Shown here: positions 17,235 to 26,454 of the stretch, piece after piece
Position numbering within the stretch: the stretch's first letter is position 1
How the letters are laid out: the number at the start of each line of letters is the position of its first letter
Source: an uncultured Bacteroidales bacterium
GTDB taxonomy: Bacteria; Bacteroidota; Bacteroidia; Bacteroidales; Paludibacteraceae
Length of the DNA: 47,482 bases
Direction of reading: 5' to 3'
NCBI GenBank assembly: GCA_944322025.1
Contig: CALUOH010000018.1
Span: forward strand, 1 to 47,482
Made by a program: the position numbers and the translations under genes
Notes under the pieces: model-generated
The model's input: the letters and a program-made list of their open reading frames with translations, nothing else
The model's database searches: none
What the model was told of the DNA's origin: nothing

Positions 17235-20048
17235 TCACAACAACCAGCGTATATTGGAACTTGCGTCGCTGCGCTTCTCATATTTGAGGTCTTTCAGCAT
17301 AGAGGCATTCACACCTATCGTCACCATGAACGACTTGTATAGTCCGAACGGCGAAATCGAAGCGTTTATACCCCAGCAATGCAGGTCGCGCGTCACGGAG
17401 AGTGTTGTCTGCGTAACTTTAAGCTCCGTCAAATCAACTGACCCGGAAAAGCTTATACGCCATTTCGGCGTAGGTGAGATACTGCCGTTAAACGTAAGGT
17501 TATGGTCGAACCTCCGCTTGTACGCCATTGCCTTATAGTCAAAGTCCTCCCTACGTGTCGATGTCCGCCAGTTGACCGAATAGTTTATTGAGAAGCTCCA
17601 CGGTATCTGTATCTTGTCATACCCCTCAATATCCTTTTCCGTCTCCTCTTTCTTCTTTTTCTGTCCGGTCGCCTCGGCCGAAGCGTCAGGATTGAGAGGG
17701 TCATTTATGGCAGCCTCCTCTGCCGCCTCGTCATTGGCCTCATCCTCCTGAATCTTCTTGTCTTTCTTTTTGAATGTATCATTGTTGAAGGTATAGGAGA
17801 AACTCGTCCCCGTACCGAGGAAACGCGGTGCCTTGCCGTGATTCCAACGCAACTCGTTACTCCTCACTGGTGTACCGCTGTCATTTATCTTATACATATA
17901 CGGGTCGAACTGCCCCGACAGGTTAAGCGAAAACTGCTTAGTGACCTTTATGCGCAGGCTCGCGTTTATCATGTCCCAGTTCATGGAGTCCGCCGCGAAG
18001 TTATACCCCCATGACAGAGTAAAGTCGTCTATCAGACTTCGCTTGTTGTACAGCGTAGAGTCCTCCCGGTCTCTCACCTTCATCTCCACATTATTCTTCA
18101 GTGAAAAACTCAGATTGCTGCTCGCGCCTCTCCCCGGCACGCCGTACAGTCCCCCCGAATACGGCGAGTATGTCACATCCTCGTATGTCACCTTCTCCGC
18201 GTTGTTCTTGTCAATGACCGTTCTGGTATAGGTATCGTAAAAATGGAACGGTGCTCTGCCGAAATCGGGGTTGTAATTATACGAGATAGTCGGTGTCAGC
18301 ACATGCCTTATGCGGTCCACCCTGTTGCCGAACAGTTTCCTGATAGGGGTATAGAAACCGTACAGCTTTGTCGATGCCGAGACCGATGCCGAGAAGTCAT
18401 ACACGCGGTAGAAACCGTACGACGTGTCGCACACCTCCTCCTGCCGCACCATGTCCCAGTCGCGCTCCACCTTATTGAAATACCACCTCTCGTTATAGTT
18501 GAACGACGGCGTTATGCTGATATACTTGAACAGGTTGAACGACGCGGATATCGGTATACTGTGCCTTATGCCGTTCCTCCAGTCCTTCAGAAAGTTGGAG
18601 TGCAGTATCTGGTTCTCCTTCTCTGTAATGGAGTTCGACATCGACATCGTATAGCTCAATGCTATCTTCTCGTAGAAACGCTCCTTACCCACGGCGTTTT
18701 TCCGCTTGAACGGGTAGACCCTCGACATCGACACAGTCAGCGACGGCAGCGTCAGGCTTATAGTCGAGTCCTGCGTCCTCTGTTGCAGGTTTGCGTTGAG
18801 CGATATGCTCCACGGGCTCTCAGGAAACCTTTGCGTGTAGTTTATACTTGAACTGGTGATATTCTTCGACTGTTCCGCCGGATTGTAATAGTTATTAATA
18901 TTACTTGTATTATATCCGCTCGTAGCGAAATCCACCGAGGCGGAAAACGTGCTGTACTGGCTCGACTTGGGGTCTTGGCGGTGTTGCCACGACAGTTTGA
19001 AGTTCTTCGCTTTCGTATAGTTGGGCAACCCCTTCTCGCCCGTCACGTCCTCGCGGTAATAGGCCGAAATGTTTCCGCTGAAATGATACCTCCATGTGTA
19101 CTTCGACGATAGGCTCAATGCCCACGTCCCCTTCGTGTATATCTCTCCCAGCAGTTCAAGGTCCACATAGTCGTTTATGGCGAAATAGTAACCTCCGTTC
19201 TTGATAAAGAAACCGCGCTCCATCTCGTCCCCGAACGTAGGCATGATGATACCCGATGAATACGAATCCGTTATGGGGAAAAATCCGAACGGCACAGCCA
19301 ACGGCAGAGGCACATCGGCAAGCACCATATACGCCGGCCCCGCGGCTATATAGCTCCCCGGCTTCATCTTCGCCTTGGTCAGTTGCAGATAGAAATGCGG
19401 GTGCTCATGGTCATTGCATGTCGTATACTTGCCGCTTTTCAGGAAAAGCATGTCGTCCTCCATCTTCTTCGTCTGGTCTGCGAGCACATAACCCTCCCCC
19501 TGTTCCGTCACACCACCCCTGATATAGCCGCGCCTCGTCCTGAAATTATAGCTCATATACTTCGAGCCGTAAGTGTCATTCCCCTGCTTGAACACAGGGT
19601 CGCCCATCGGGTCGCCCACACTGTCCTGTCCCCCCCACGCCTGCACGGTCGAACTGTCCATATTGAAGCGTATATACTCCCCCGTAAGCTCTATCGGCGT
19701 AGCTTGCAGATACTTGACCTCACCGCTCCCGTACAGGTAGCCCACGCCGTTCCCGAAAAACACTATCGAGTCGTTCGACTTGTAGTCCACCTCCGCATCC
19801 AGCAGGGTCTTCTTCTCCGCAGCCGTATCGGCTGCCACGCTGTCGGTCATCGCCGCACTGTCAGCCGCCGCCGTCAGCGTCGTGTCCTGCATCAACGCCT
19901 CCCCGCTGTCCGTTGGCGGCACATCGCCGCTCACCTCCTCCTCATCTCCTCCCGCAGAACGCGCAGAAATGCCTTGCCCGGACACCAGTCCGGCACAAAG
20001 CAGCACGGCACAAAGAAAAAGTAATTTATATATTCTCCTAAGAATCAA
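17235..20048 (-). CDS. lptD: LPS assembly outer-membrane protein LptD
   Basis: A 937-residue outer-membrane protein. The signal peptide ends near residue 25, followed by a short Asp/Glu/Ala-rich linker. An OstA-like beta-jellyroll comes next (about 80-240; VDYKSNDSIVFFGNGVGYLYG and FRTRRGYIRGGVTEQGEGYVLAD). A long beta-barrel follows, with ADVPLPLAVPFGFFPI and many Tyr/Trp-rich strands, ending in SNIRWLL. This matches the Bacteroidota form of LptD, which inserts LPS into the outer leaflet with LptE. A highly charged loop at about residues 756-802, rich in Lys, Glu, Asp and Ala, interrupts the barrel. First gene of the lptD-slyD-aroC group. Confidence 0.9.
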   Translation of the reverse strand: MILRRIYKLLFLCAVLLCAGLVSGQGISARSAGGDEEEVSGDVPPTDSGEALMQDTTLTAAADSAAMTDSVAADTAAEKKTLLDAEVDYKSNDSIVFFGNGVGYLYGSGEVKYLQATPIELTGEYIRFNMDSSTVQAWGGQDSVGDPMGDPVFKQGNDTYGSKYMSYNFRTRRGYIRGGVTEQGEGYVLADQTKKMEDDMLFLKSGKYTTCNDHEHPHFYLQLTKAKMKPGSYIAAGPAYMVLADVPLPLAVPFGFFPITDSYSSGIIMPTFGDEMERGFFIKNGGYYFAINDYVDLELLGEIYTKGTWALSLSSKYTWRYHFSGNISAYYREDVTGEKGLPNYTKAKNFKLSWQHRQDPKSSQYSTFSASVDFATSGYNTSNINNYYNPAEQSKNITSSSINYTQRFPESPWSISLNANLQQRTQDSTISLTLPSLTVSMSRVYPFKRKNAVGKERFYEKIALSYTMSMSNSITEKENQILHSNFLKDWRNGIRHSIPISASFNLFKYISITPSFNYNERWYFNKVERDWDMVRQEEVCDTSYGFYRVYDFSASVSASTKLYGFYTPIRKLFGNRVDRIRHVLTPTISYNYNPDFGRAPFHFYDTYTRTVIDKNNAEKVTYEDVTYSPYSGGLYGVPGRGASSNLSFSLKNNVEMKVRDREDSTLYNKRSLIDDFTLSWGYNFAADSMNWDMINASLRIKVTKQFSLNLSGQFDPYMYKINDSGTPVRSNELRWNHGKAPRFLGTGTSFSYTFNNDTFKKKDKKIQEDEANDEAAEEAAINDPLNPDASAEATGQKKKKEETEKDIEGYDKIQIPWSFSINYSVNWRTSTRREDFDYKAMAYKRRFDHNLTFNGSISPTPKWRISFSGSVDLTELKVTQTTLSVTRDLHCWGINASISPFGLYKSFMVTIGVNASMLKDLKYEKRSDASSNIRWLL

Positions 20049-20461
20049 AATCTTGTATGGCTATCATTCCGTATGCCGTAAAGGCACAATATGGCAGCGA
20101 AGTTACTAATTTATACGCAATTAAGCGAGAACCGCACCCCCCTTTTCTTAATTTTTAACCACCCCTCCCCCGCACACATAACAGCCACTCTCTCCGCCCA
20201 CCCGTTCACAAGCCAACCTCAGACACCAGCCCCGGCATCGACCCACACCTCAAATATGCCAAACGCACACCCGCCTTTCAATACACACTTTCAATACCTG
20301 CAAATCCAGCCGCCTAACCCTTTGATATACACACCATTTAGCCTACTTCCCGCTACCTTCCAGCTATCTCCCCGCTACCCTCAACCAAGCGGTTCGTTCT
20401 TTTCGCCCCTTATTGCGCCTGAAAGTGTCAGAACATACACCCCATCGTCACACGACCCATT
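20049..20461. other. Intergenic region with repeat family 2
   Basis: The 413 bases between the radical SAM gene stop and the lptD start are C-rich on the plus strand. They hold copy 3 of repeat family 2 and no believable gene. A weak lptD -7 candidate (TAACTTCG, 20098-20105 minus) lacks a correctly spaced TTG. Confidence 0.6.
20323..20451 (+). repeat. Dispersed intergenic repeat family 2, copy 3
   Basis: TAACCCTTTGATATACACA is followed by a TAGCC block, CTACCTTCCAGCTATCTC, CTACCCTCAACCAAGCGG (20375-20392), TTCGTTCTTTTC, and a TCAGAAC...CATCGTCACAC end. It matches copy 1 (reverse complement) at 28 of 29 positions in the core and copy 2 more loosely. It is antisense to both flanking minus-strand genes. 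Confidence 0.75.
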
Positions 20462-21385
20462 CTACACATCTGCCCGCCATATCATACCCTGCCGAACATC
20501 CCGCCGCTCAAGCTCCCTCTCCAATCTGGCAACAAACTCATAATTCTTGATGCCCCAGTCCGGTGCAATCAGCATACCCTTAGGCGACTGCGACACAAAC
20601 CTCTCCACCCCTATCCTTGGGTTCAGCCGAGCCAGAAACTCCGCGCACAGACCGATATACTCATCCGCCGAGAACAGGCGGAATCGCTCCGGTGCAACCT
20701 CATACTCCGCCGCCATCGCCGTACCTCTGACTATCTGTAGCTGATGCAGCTTCACCATATCCAGCGGCAGGCGCGACACCGCCTCCGCGTGGCTCATCAT
20801 AGTCTCCTCGCTCTCGCCAGGCAGGCCGAGTATAAGGTGCGCCCCCACACCGATGCCCCTCCGTGCCGTCTCCTCTATCGCCCTCACCGACGTGGCAAAG
20901 TCATGCCCCCGGTTTATCCTCCGTAGCGTAGCGTCGTCCGTACTCTCCACCCCGTACTCTATCATGACATAGCACCGCCGTGACAGCTCCGCGAAATAAT
21001 CGAGCACCCGCCCGTCCACACAGTCCGGGCGCGTCCCGACCACTATGCCCGCCACGCCCTCCATCTCCAGCACAGGCTCATACAGCCCGCGCAGCACCTC
21101 CAGCGGCGCATACGTACTTGTATACGCCTGAAAATATGCCAGATACTTCTGCCCCTCATAGCGGCGGAAAAACCATATACCCTCCTCCATCTGCTGCACC
21201 GCGCTCTTCTGCGGCACGCAGTACTCCGGAAAAAACGTCTGGTTATTGCAGAACGTACAACCGCCCCGCCCCTTCACCCCGTCCCTGTTAGGGCAGGTAA
21301 ACCCCGCATTAATCGAAATCTTCTGCACCCTGCATCCGAACCTCCGCCTCAGCGTCTCATTATAGCTGTTATATCTGTCCGTCAT
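20462..21385 (-). CDS. TIGR01212-type radical SAM protein (YhcC-like)
   Basis: A 307-residue radical SAM enzyme. The cluster motif is an extended CxnCxxC: CPNRDGVKGRGGCTFCNN near residues 30-47. In this family the first Cys is set apart from the CxxC pair. Later motifs are GTRPDCVDG, EYGVESTDDATLRRINRGHDF, and GAHLILGLPGESEETMMSHA. The match is to the YhcC family, whose substrate is not known to me; a tRNA-modification role has been discussed for relatives (inference). The ATG at 21385 gives the family start DRYNSYNETLRRRFG; the longer frame to 21661 runs back over the promoter region and into the divergent gene. Preceded by a well-formed promoter. Confidence 0.9.
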   Translation of the reverse strand: MTDRYNSYNETLRRRFGCRVQKISINAGFTCPNRDGVKGRGGCTFCNNQTFFPEYCVPQKSAVQQMEEGIWFFRRYEGQKYLAYFQAYTSTYAPLEVLRGLYEPVLEMEGVAGIVVGTRPDCVDGRVLDYFAELSRRCYVMIEYGVESTDDATLRRINRGHDFATSVRAIEETARRGIGVGAHLILGLPGESEETMMSHAEAVSRLPLDMVKLHQLQIVRGTAMAAEYEVAPERFRLFSADEYIGLCAEFLARLNPRIGVERFVSQSPKGMLIAPDWGIKNYEFVARLERELERRDVRQGMIWRADV

Positions 21386-21418
21386 ACTCACATACAAAAA
21401 CAAAAACCGCATCCTATC

Positions 21419-21436
21419 TTGTACCGTTAGGTACAA
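21419..21436. promoter_or_regulatory. Palindrome overlapping the radical SAM gene promoter
   Basis: TTGTACC-GTTA-GGTACAA is a 7-bp perfect inverted repeat. It overlaps the -7 element and the expected transcription start of the minus-strand promoter at 21434-21463, so it may be an operator or a leader hairpin. Confidence 0.45.
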
Positions 21437-21463
21437 AGATAATAAAAACCGGATGCAACACAA
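21434..21463 (-). promoter_or_regulatory. Promoter of the radical SAM gene
   Basis: On the minus strand TTG (21461-21463), a 19-base spacer and TATCTTTG (21434-21441) match the Bacteroidota consensus exactly. The ATG at 21385 lies about 42 bases after the expected start of transcription. Confidence 0.85.
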
Positions 21464-21482
21464 AAAATACAATCCATAGATA

Positions 21483-21512
21483 TTGCAGTTCTCACTATTT
21501 TCACTACCTTTG
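21483..21512 (+). promoter_or_regulatory. Promoter of the large T9SS cargo gene
   Basis: TTG (21483-21485), a 19-base spacer and TACCTTTG (21505-21512) match the Bacteroidota consensus exactly. It lies back to back with the promoter of the divergent radical SAM gene, 19 bases apart. Confidence 0.87.
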
Positions 21513-21543
21513 CCTCTACGGACACAATCAAATACCACACACC

Positions 21544-24500
21544 ATGAGAACACATACAGCACTGCACGCCTTAATATCAACTGCATCGGTACTCTTATGC
21601 GCCACAGCCGCGATATTATCTCCGTACACTGCCGCTGCACAGGATACACACATCGGTTCACGGGTTGACATATACTGCCCCGCCGGGCTTATGGAGACAA
21701 TGTACACTGACGAAAGCGGCACACTCACAGAACCCGAAGCCCCTGAATACAATGGCTACGAACATGCCGGATGGTCTGCAACGCCTATAATCGACGCCAC
21801 TGACTTCACCCCGCTCTCCTTCCCTCTGACCGTAACTGCCGACACAAGGCTATACGCCGTCTACAAACAGTCGCAGGACAACGCCGCATACTACACCGAA
21901 GTCACCTCCCCTGATGATATAACCGACGGCCTATACATCATCACTGCCGAAAAAGACGGCGTGATATATACAATGGAGGATACAATCAACGCTCGACAGA
22001 AGCCCATACCAACCATCATAATCAGCCATAGGCCTGACGACCCGGCTTCGTCCCTACCCGATAGCATAATGATTTGGCACATAGAACCTGCCTATGGAGG
22101 GTACTTCTACATCAAACACCTGTACAACGGCATAGAATACCACACTGCCGCAAACAACAAAGGCATATACTCCTCAACAAGCGGCAGCATAAATTGGGAG
22201 ATAAAACAAAACACCTCTACTCAGGCTCTATCCATTAAGACTGGGAGTACGATTATTCAACCTGACGGTTCAAACGGTTGGAAAGGATACAGCCAATACT
22301 ACCTCTCCTATGCCATCCGCCTCTACCTCCGCCACGAAACTGAAGTAACAGCGACATACAGCACAGTATTCCGTACATCAGAGGAGCAGAACTCCATGCC
22401 CGCACCGCAAAACCTTCTGCACGACAACTCACAAGGGCAAATCTCCCTGTCGTGGGATACGTCCGCCGAAAACGCAGAATACATTGTGACTGTCGGCTCT
22501 GATAATAGCACACAGTCATATAACACCGCCTCCTCCACATACACGATAGACTCTATGCAGCCGTGCACCGCCTACCGCATATCAGTCCGAGCCATAGACC
22601 CTACAAACGGCACTCTGCCCTCCGAGCCCGCAACGGCTGAAATCACACTCTCCCCAATAGTGACCCTCGACCCCAACGGAGGAGTGCTGCCCGATGGCAT
22701 AGACAGCACCACCACACTCATTTGCGGCTCAGAGACAGGAATGACTCTCCCAAAGCCCGAAGCCCCTGACGGTATGACTTTCGTCGGCTGGGACGACCTC
22801 TCCACAGACATAGAGGATCACATTGCCGCAGGAGAAACCCTCGCTCCCGACCGCTCAGCCTCATTCATGGCAATCTGGAGAGAAACCCTCTTCTACTCAC
22901 TCACTTATGTCATCGACAAAAAGGAACATGTACTGAAATATAAGGAGACAGAAGACGTATTGCCAATAGACACTCCCACTATCAGTGGCTACAACTTCTT
23001 CGGATGGAGTACGGCAACCGACTATGTGCATGGCCAGACTCCACTCTTCTCATTCGGCTCCCCGCTAAGTTCCGACACCGTGATATATGCCGTATTCACC
23101 CCGGACACAGAAAACGTTGCTCCAGTCTCCCATACAAAAGAGCTAAGCAGTGGAGTTTACATCCTTGTGCAGGAGAGCGAGGGAAAATTCTATGCCCTCG
23201 GAACATCCGCAATATCAGATGCGCTCACTACCAAGGTAACAGATATCACATCCAATATCACTGCCGCAGGAGACTCTTTGATATTAGATGTCGCCGGCTT
23301 GACTGGCAAGGCATCGCTCTTCCGCATCGATGTAATGGAAGGAGAGAAAGTCCGCATAAAAGATGTAGCCACCAACCTGTATATCAGCGGTTACAGCAGC
23401 ATCGACGGCATCAACAGCAAGCACATAACGTCATGGCAGACAAACCCCACAGAAGCCGGTGACGGCAGCATCTATATTAACAGTACAAGCAGCACAAGCC
23501 GTTGGAAAGCAAACACGAGAGAACTATCATGGGTCATCTCCTCATCTACGGCCACCAAATACACATCAGGCAAAACCTACCTCTTCAAGACAGGATATAA
23601 TACCCCCATTGACAATAGCATAACATTCGTATCCGACATAGTAGCGTACACAGACACACTACCCTCCCCCGCGCTGTCAGTCACACCCTATGTCGGGGAG
23701 CTTTTCATTGAATGGCAAAGGACGGACCAAGCCTCTTCGTATATACTCTCAATTCCGGAAATCAACTTCTCGGAAACTCTATCCCCAAATGTCCATTCGT
23801 ACAGCATAAGCGGTTTGGAACAGGCGCACAGATACAGAGTTGAACTGCAAGCCATATCTGATAATTCTGAGACTCTCAGTTCAAATACCGTCACGGCATA
23901 CGCCACCACTCTCAGCGAAACAAAGAACGACATGACAGTCAAGAAAATCAACGCGGAAGGAATAGTGGTATCAGTACCGGACTCTATGAGAAATCCGACC
24001 TTACATCTCTTGCGAAAAAAGGAACATCACGCTAACATCGCTGACGATATCTTCTTCTCGAAATACTTTGAAGGAGCGGCATTCACGCGTATGCTATCCA
24101 TCTACAACGGGACACAGAACGATGTTCCTCTCGACAATATCAGGATACGCAGTGGGAAAGGCTCTTGGAGCGACTCAATATCTCTCGCCAACATGGGTAA
24201 CATACATTGCGGACACATTACACCTGGCGAAGAGATAACTATATGCCTTTACTCCCCTTCGTCCTCGTTCGACAAACGGATAATAAGCATGGTAGACGAC
24301 AGCACGTTCCGTAAATGGTTCTGTGTGACTGGCGGATTGGGACGCTATGACAGCGATTGGAGTATCACGCTCGAACGCTTGGACTCCAACAGAACATGGC
24401 ACAACATAGACCTCATAGGGGCTATCGACAATGACGGCAACCCCACAGACTCCGCATGCGGACGCTACATAGAAGGGCGCGGATGGATCAGCAGGAATAA

Positions 24501-26388
24501 AACAGACGGCTATGGTTCTCTGTCCGACATCTCCACCAACTCATCGTTGCTGATACGCAAAAACAGCGTAAAATCCGGAGCTGTTGCAACCGCCTCAAAC
24601 ATCGGCACATTCAGCACACTCGACTATGAATGGGATGCATACCCGATAGCATACTATTCAGACAACTTCTCCAAATACATGGCACAATCAGCGGAAATGA
24701 TGCGCCGCTCATCCACGTTCGGATATGACAATTACTACCACTCCGGTTTTGATACGATAAAGACCTCGCAGACCACACTAACACCTACGCTCATATCCGT
24801 CACAATAGATGATGTCAACAGTATAGCATGCCAAAATCTCACGCTGAAAGCCATCTCCGACGCTTCCTCTCTCTCATGTTTCTCTGAAATCAGGCTGCCT
24901 CTGTTGCTTCCGTCAGACACGCCTGCCAACAGCGATTGCGGATGTGACATTCTTGTACAGGCAGGAAAGACTTTAAGCAAGGAAGATATCACCACTGCAT
25001 TCTCGGAACGTGGTACGGTTGGCAACGTAATACTCATGCCAGGTTCAAAAGCCGACTTCTCTGCAGACAAAACTTTACATGTCAATAGGGTAATAACAGT
25101 CAGCACCGACTCATCTCCAGCAAGGATAACCGGTTATGATAATATCGTCAGCCGACTGCCTATACTGCCAGTTATCCAGCTGCCTCCCAATAACCGACGC
25201 TATATCTCCTTGCCTGTCATGACAAAGGCTGACGCGATACGCCATGTAGGAAAAGCGTACAATACCACCAGACCCGAATGGGAAATATCTGACTTTGATG
25301 GGCTATTGGCTGCGGATGGGCTTTCCCCGTTTGTGACACTCGGGAAAGGAGATACTCTCTCTGCATACAAAGGATACACCATAATAAACACAAGTGACGA
25401 CACATGTTTACTGGCATTCCATCCCATTGGTGATAGCCTTACAATGAAACCATACATTCACAAGAACGCGCCATCAGACAAGGAGCTCAGCCTGTGCGGA
25501 TGGAATCTTGCCGGCAACACGTCACTTGACAGTTATACCGACGGCTGGGCGATAGAGACCCTGAACGGACAATATAACATCCCATACATCACAGCATCGG
25601 ATATGAATGGCGATTTCATACAAGAGAGAGTAGGGTCGGTATCCATAGCCCCCTACACTTCATTTCTGGTTCAGGCACCAGATAGTGGAGCGGTACATCG
25701 CAGCGACCAAGTACCGGCAGCACCGGCACAATGCGTAATAGTCAAACTGTTAAACGGAGAAAACACGAAAGACAAAACCACAGTAATATGCGACGGGAAA
25801 GCCCAGACAGACACGTACCGCATAGGTCATGACCTTCTGAAAATCTCAGGCAACACGACAAAAGCAAAAATCTATACGGAATGTAAGGGTGTAAAATTGG
25901 CTTTCTGTGCTCTCCCTATGTCCGGCATGTCATCCATACCGCTCGGCGTATATGTACCATCGGCAGGCGAATATTCTATAGCCATCGACAAGGAACTGAG
26001 CTACCGTTACATGCAAATCATGTTGAACGACAAAGAGACAGGCTTGCGCACTGACTTGAAAGAAAACGTTTACACATTCACATCCGATGGACAGCATACC
26101 TATACAGGCAGATTTTTCCTTACCATTTCCGACAAATTAACACAACTCATAGACGAGCACATACTTGACTCAGTCTCCGTCATAAGTAACGGGAGTGAAA
26201 TAACCGTCCACGGCATCGCTCAGAAAGCAAGCATCACCCTCTGCGATATGGCGGGCAGGATTATACAAGAATTGGATATTACCGATAAAGTAGAGAGTGC
26301 CGTATTCCGTGACATGCCAAACGGAGTGTACATCATCACCATACATTACGAAGATGGCCATATCCATTCGGTAAAAGTAATCAAGTAA
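21544..26388 (+). CDS. Large secreted T9SS cargo protein with InlB-like repeats and FN3 domains
   Basis: A 1614-residue exported protein of unknown function. The signal peptide is about 1-34 (ends AAAQD). Three Listeria-Bacteroides (InlB B-type) repeats lie near 45-112, 373-448 and 455-522, each with a GY.. or GM..GW signature (GYEHAGW, GMTFVGWD, GYNFFGWS). Fibronectin type III-like domains lie near 288-368 (NLLHDNSQGQISLSWDTS, CTAYRISVRAI) and 705-788 (GELFIEWQRTD). Residues about 800-1540 resemble no family I can name. The last 70 residues (NGSEITVHG, CDMAGRII, MPNGVYIITI) form a type A T9SS C-terminal sorting domain, so the protein is probably anchored on the cell surface. It has its own perfect promoter and a terminator; no enzymatic motif was recognised. 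Confidence 0.85.
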   Translation: MRTHTALHALISTASVLLCATAAILSPYTAAAQDTHIGSRVDIYCPAGLMETMYTDESGTLTEPEAPEYNGYEHAGWSATPIIDATDFTPLSFPLTVTADTRLYAVYKQSQDNAAYYTEVTSPDDITDGLYIITAEKDGVIYTMEDTINARQKPIPTIIISHRPDDPASSLPDSIMIWHIEPAYGGYFYIKHLYNGIEYHTAANNKGIYSSTSGSINWEIKQNTSTQALSIKTGSTIIQPDGSNGWKGYSQYYLSYAIRLYLRHETEVTATYSTVFRTSEEQNSMPAPQNLLHDNSQGQISLSWDTSAENAEYIVTVGSDNSTQSYNTASSTYTIDSMQPCTAYRISVRAIDPTNGTLPSEPATAEITLSPIVTLDPNGGVLPDGIDSTTTLICGSETGMTLPKPEAPDGMTFVGWDDLSTDIEDHIAAGETLAPDRSASFMAIWRETLFYSLTYVIDKKEHVLKYKETEDVLPIDTPTISGYNFFGWSTATDYVHGQTPLFSFGSPLSSDTVIYAVFTPDTENVAPVSHTKELSSGVYILVQESEGKFYALGTSAISDALTTKVTDITSNITAAGDSLILDVAGLTGKASLFRIDVMEGEKVRIKDVATNLYISGYSSIDGINSKHITSWQTNPTEAGDGSIYINSTSSTSRWKANTRELSWVISSSTATKYTSGKTYLFKTGYNTPIDNSITFVSDIVAYTDTLPSPALSVTPYVGELFIEWQRTDQASSYILSIPEINFSETLSPNVHSYSISGLEQAHRYRVELQAISDNSETLSSNTVTAYATTLSETKNDMTVKKINAEGIVVSVPDSMRNPTLHLLRKKEHHANIADDIFFSKYFEGAAFTRMLSIYNGTQNDVPLDNIRIRSGKGSWSDSISLANMGNIHCGHITPGEEITICLYSPSSSFDKRIISMVDDSTFRKWFCVTGGLGRYDSDWSITLERLDSNRTWHNIDLIGAIDNDGNPTDSACGRYIEGRGWISRNKTDGYGSLSDISTNSSLLIRKNSVKSGAVATASNIGTFSTLDYEWDAYPIAYYSDNFSKYMAQSAEMMRRSSTFGYDNYYHSGFDTIKTSQTTLTPTLISVTIDDVNSIACQNLTLKAISDASSLSCFSEIRLPLLLPSDTPANSDCGCDILVQAGKTLSKEDITTAFSERGTVGNVILMPGSKADFSADKTLHVNRVITVSTDSSPARITGYDNIVSRLPILPVIQLPPNNRRYISLPVMTKADAIRHVGKAYNTTRPEWEISDFDGLLAADGLSPFVTLGKGDTLSAYKGYTIINTSDDTCLLAFHPIGDSLTMKPYIHKNAPSDKELSLCGWNLAGNTSLDSYTDGWAIETLNGQYNIPYITASDMNGDFIQERVGSVSIAPYTSFLVQAPDSGAVHRSDQVPAAPAQCVIVKLLNGENTKDKTTVICDGKAQTDTYRIGHDLLKISGNTTKAKIYTECKGVKLAFCALPMSGMSSIPLGVYVPSAGEYSIAIDKELSYRYMQIMLNDKETGLRTDLKENVYTFTSDGQHTYTGRFFLTISDKLTQLIDEHILDSVSVISNGSEITVHGIAQKASITLCDMAGRIIQELDITDKVESAVFRDMPNGVYIITIHYEDGHIHSVKVIK

Positions 26389-26395
26389 CCGACAA

Positions 26396-26431
26396 AAAAT
26401 ATCCGTGCCATATTTATGACACGGATATTTT
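26396..26431. terminator. Bidirectional terminator hairpin
   Basis: Arms AAAATATCCGTG (26396-26407) and CACGGATATTTT (26420-26431) are exact reverse complements. The A/T-rich outer ends serve as U tracts for both strands. It lies between the convergent cargo gene and glgP. Confidence 0.85.
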
Positions 26432-26454
26432 CAAAACTGTCTCATGAAACTATT

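Noticed and set aside
20091..20543. 150-residue frame between lptD and the radical SAM gene
   Set aside because: It covers repeat family 2 copy 3 and runs into the antisense of the radical SAM gene.
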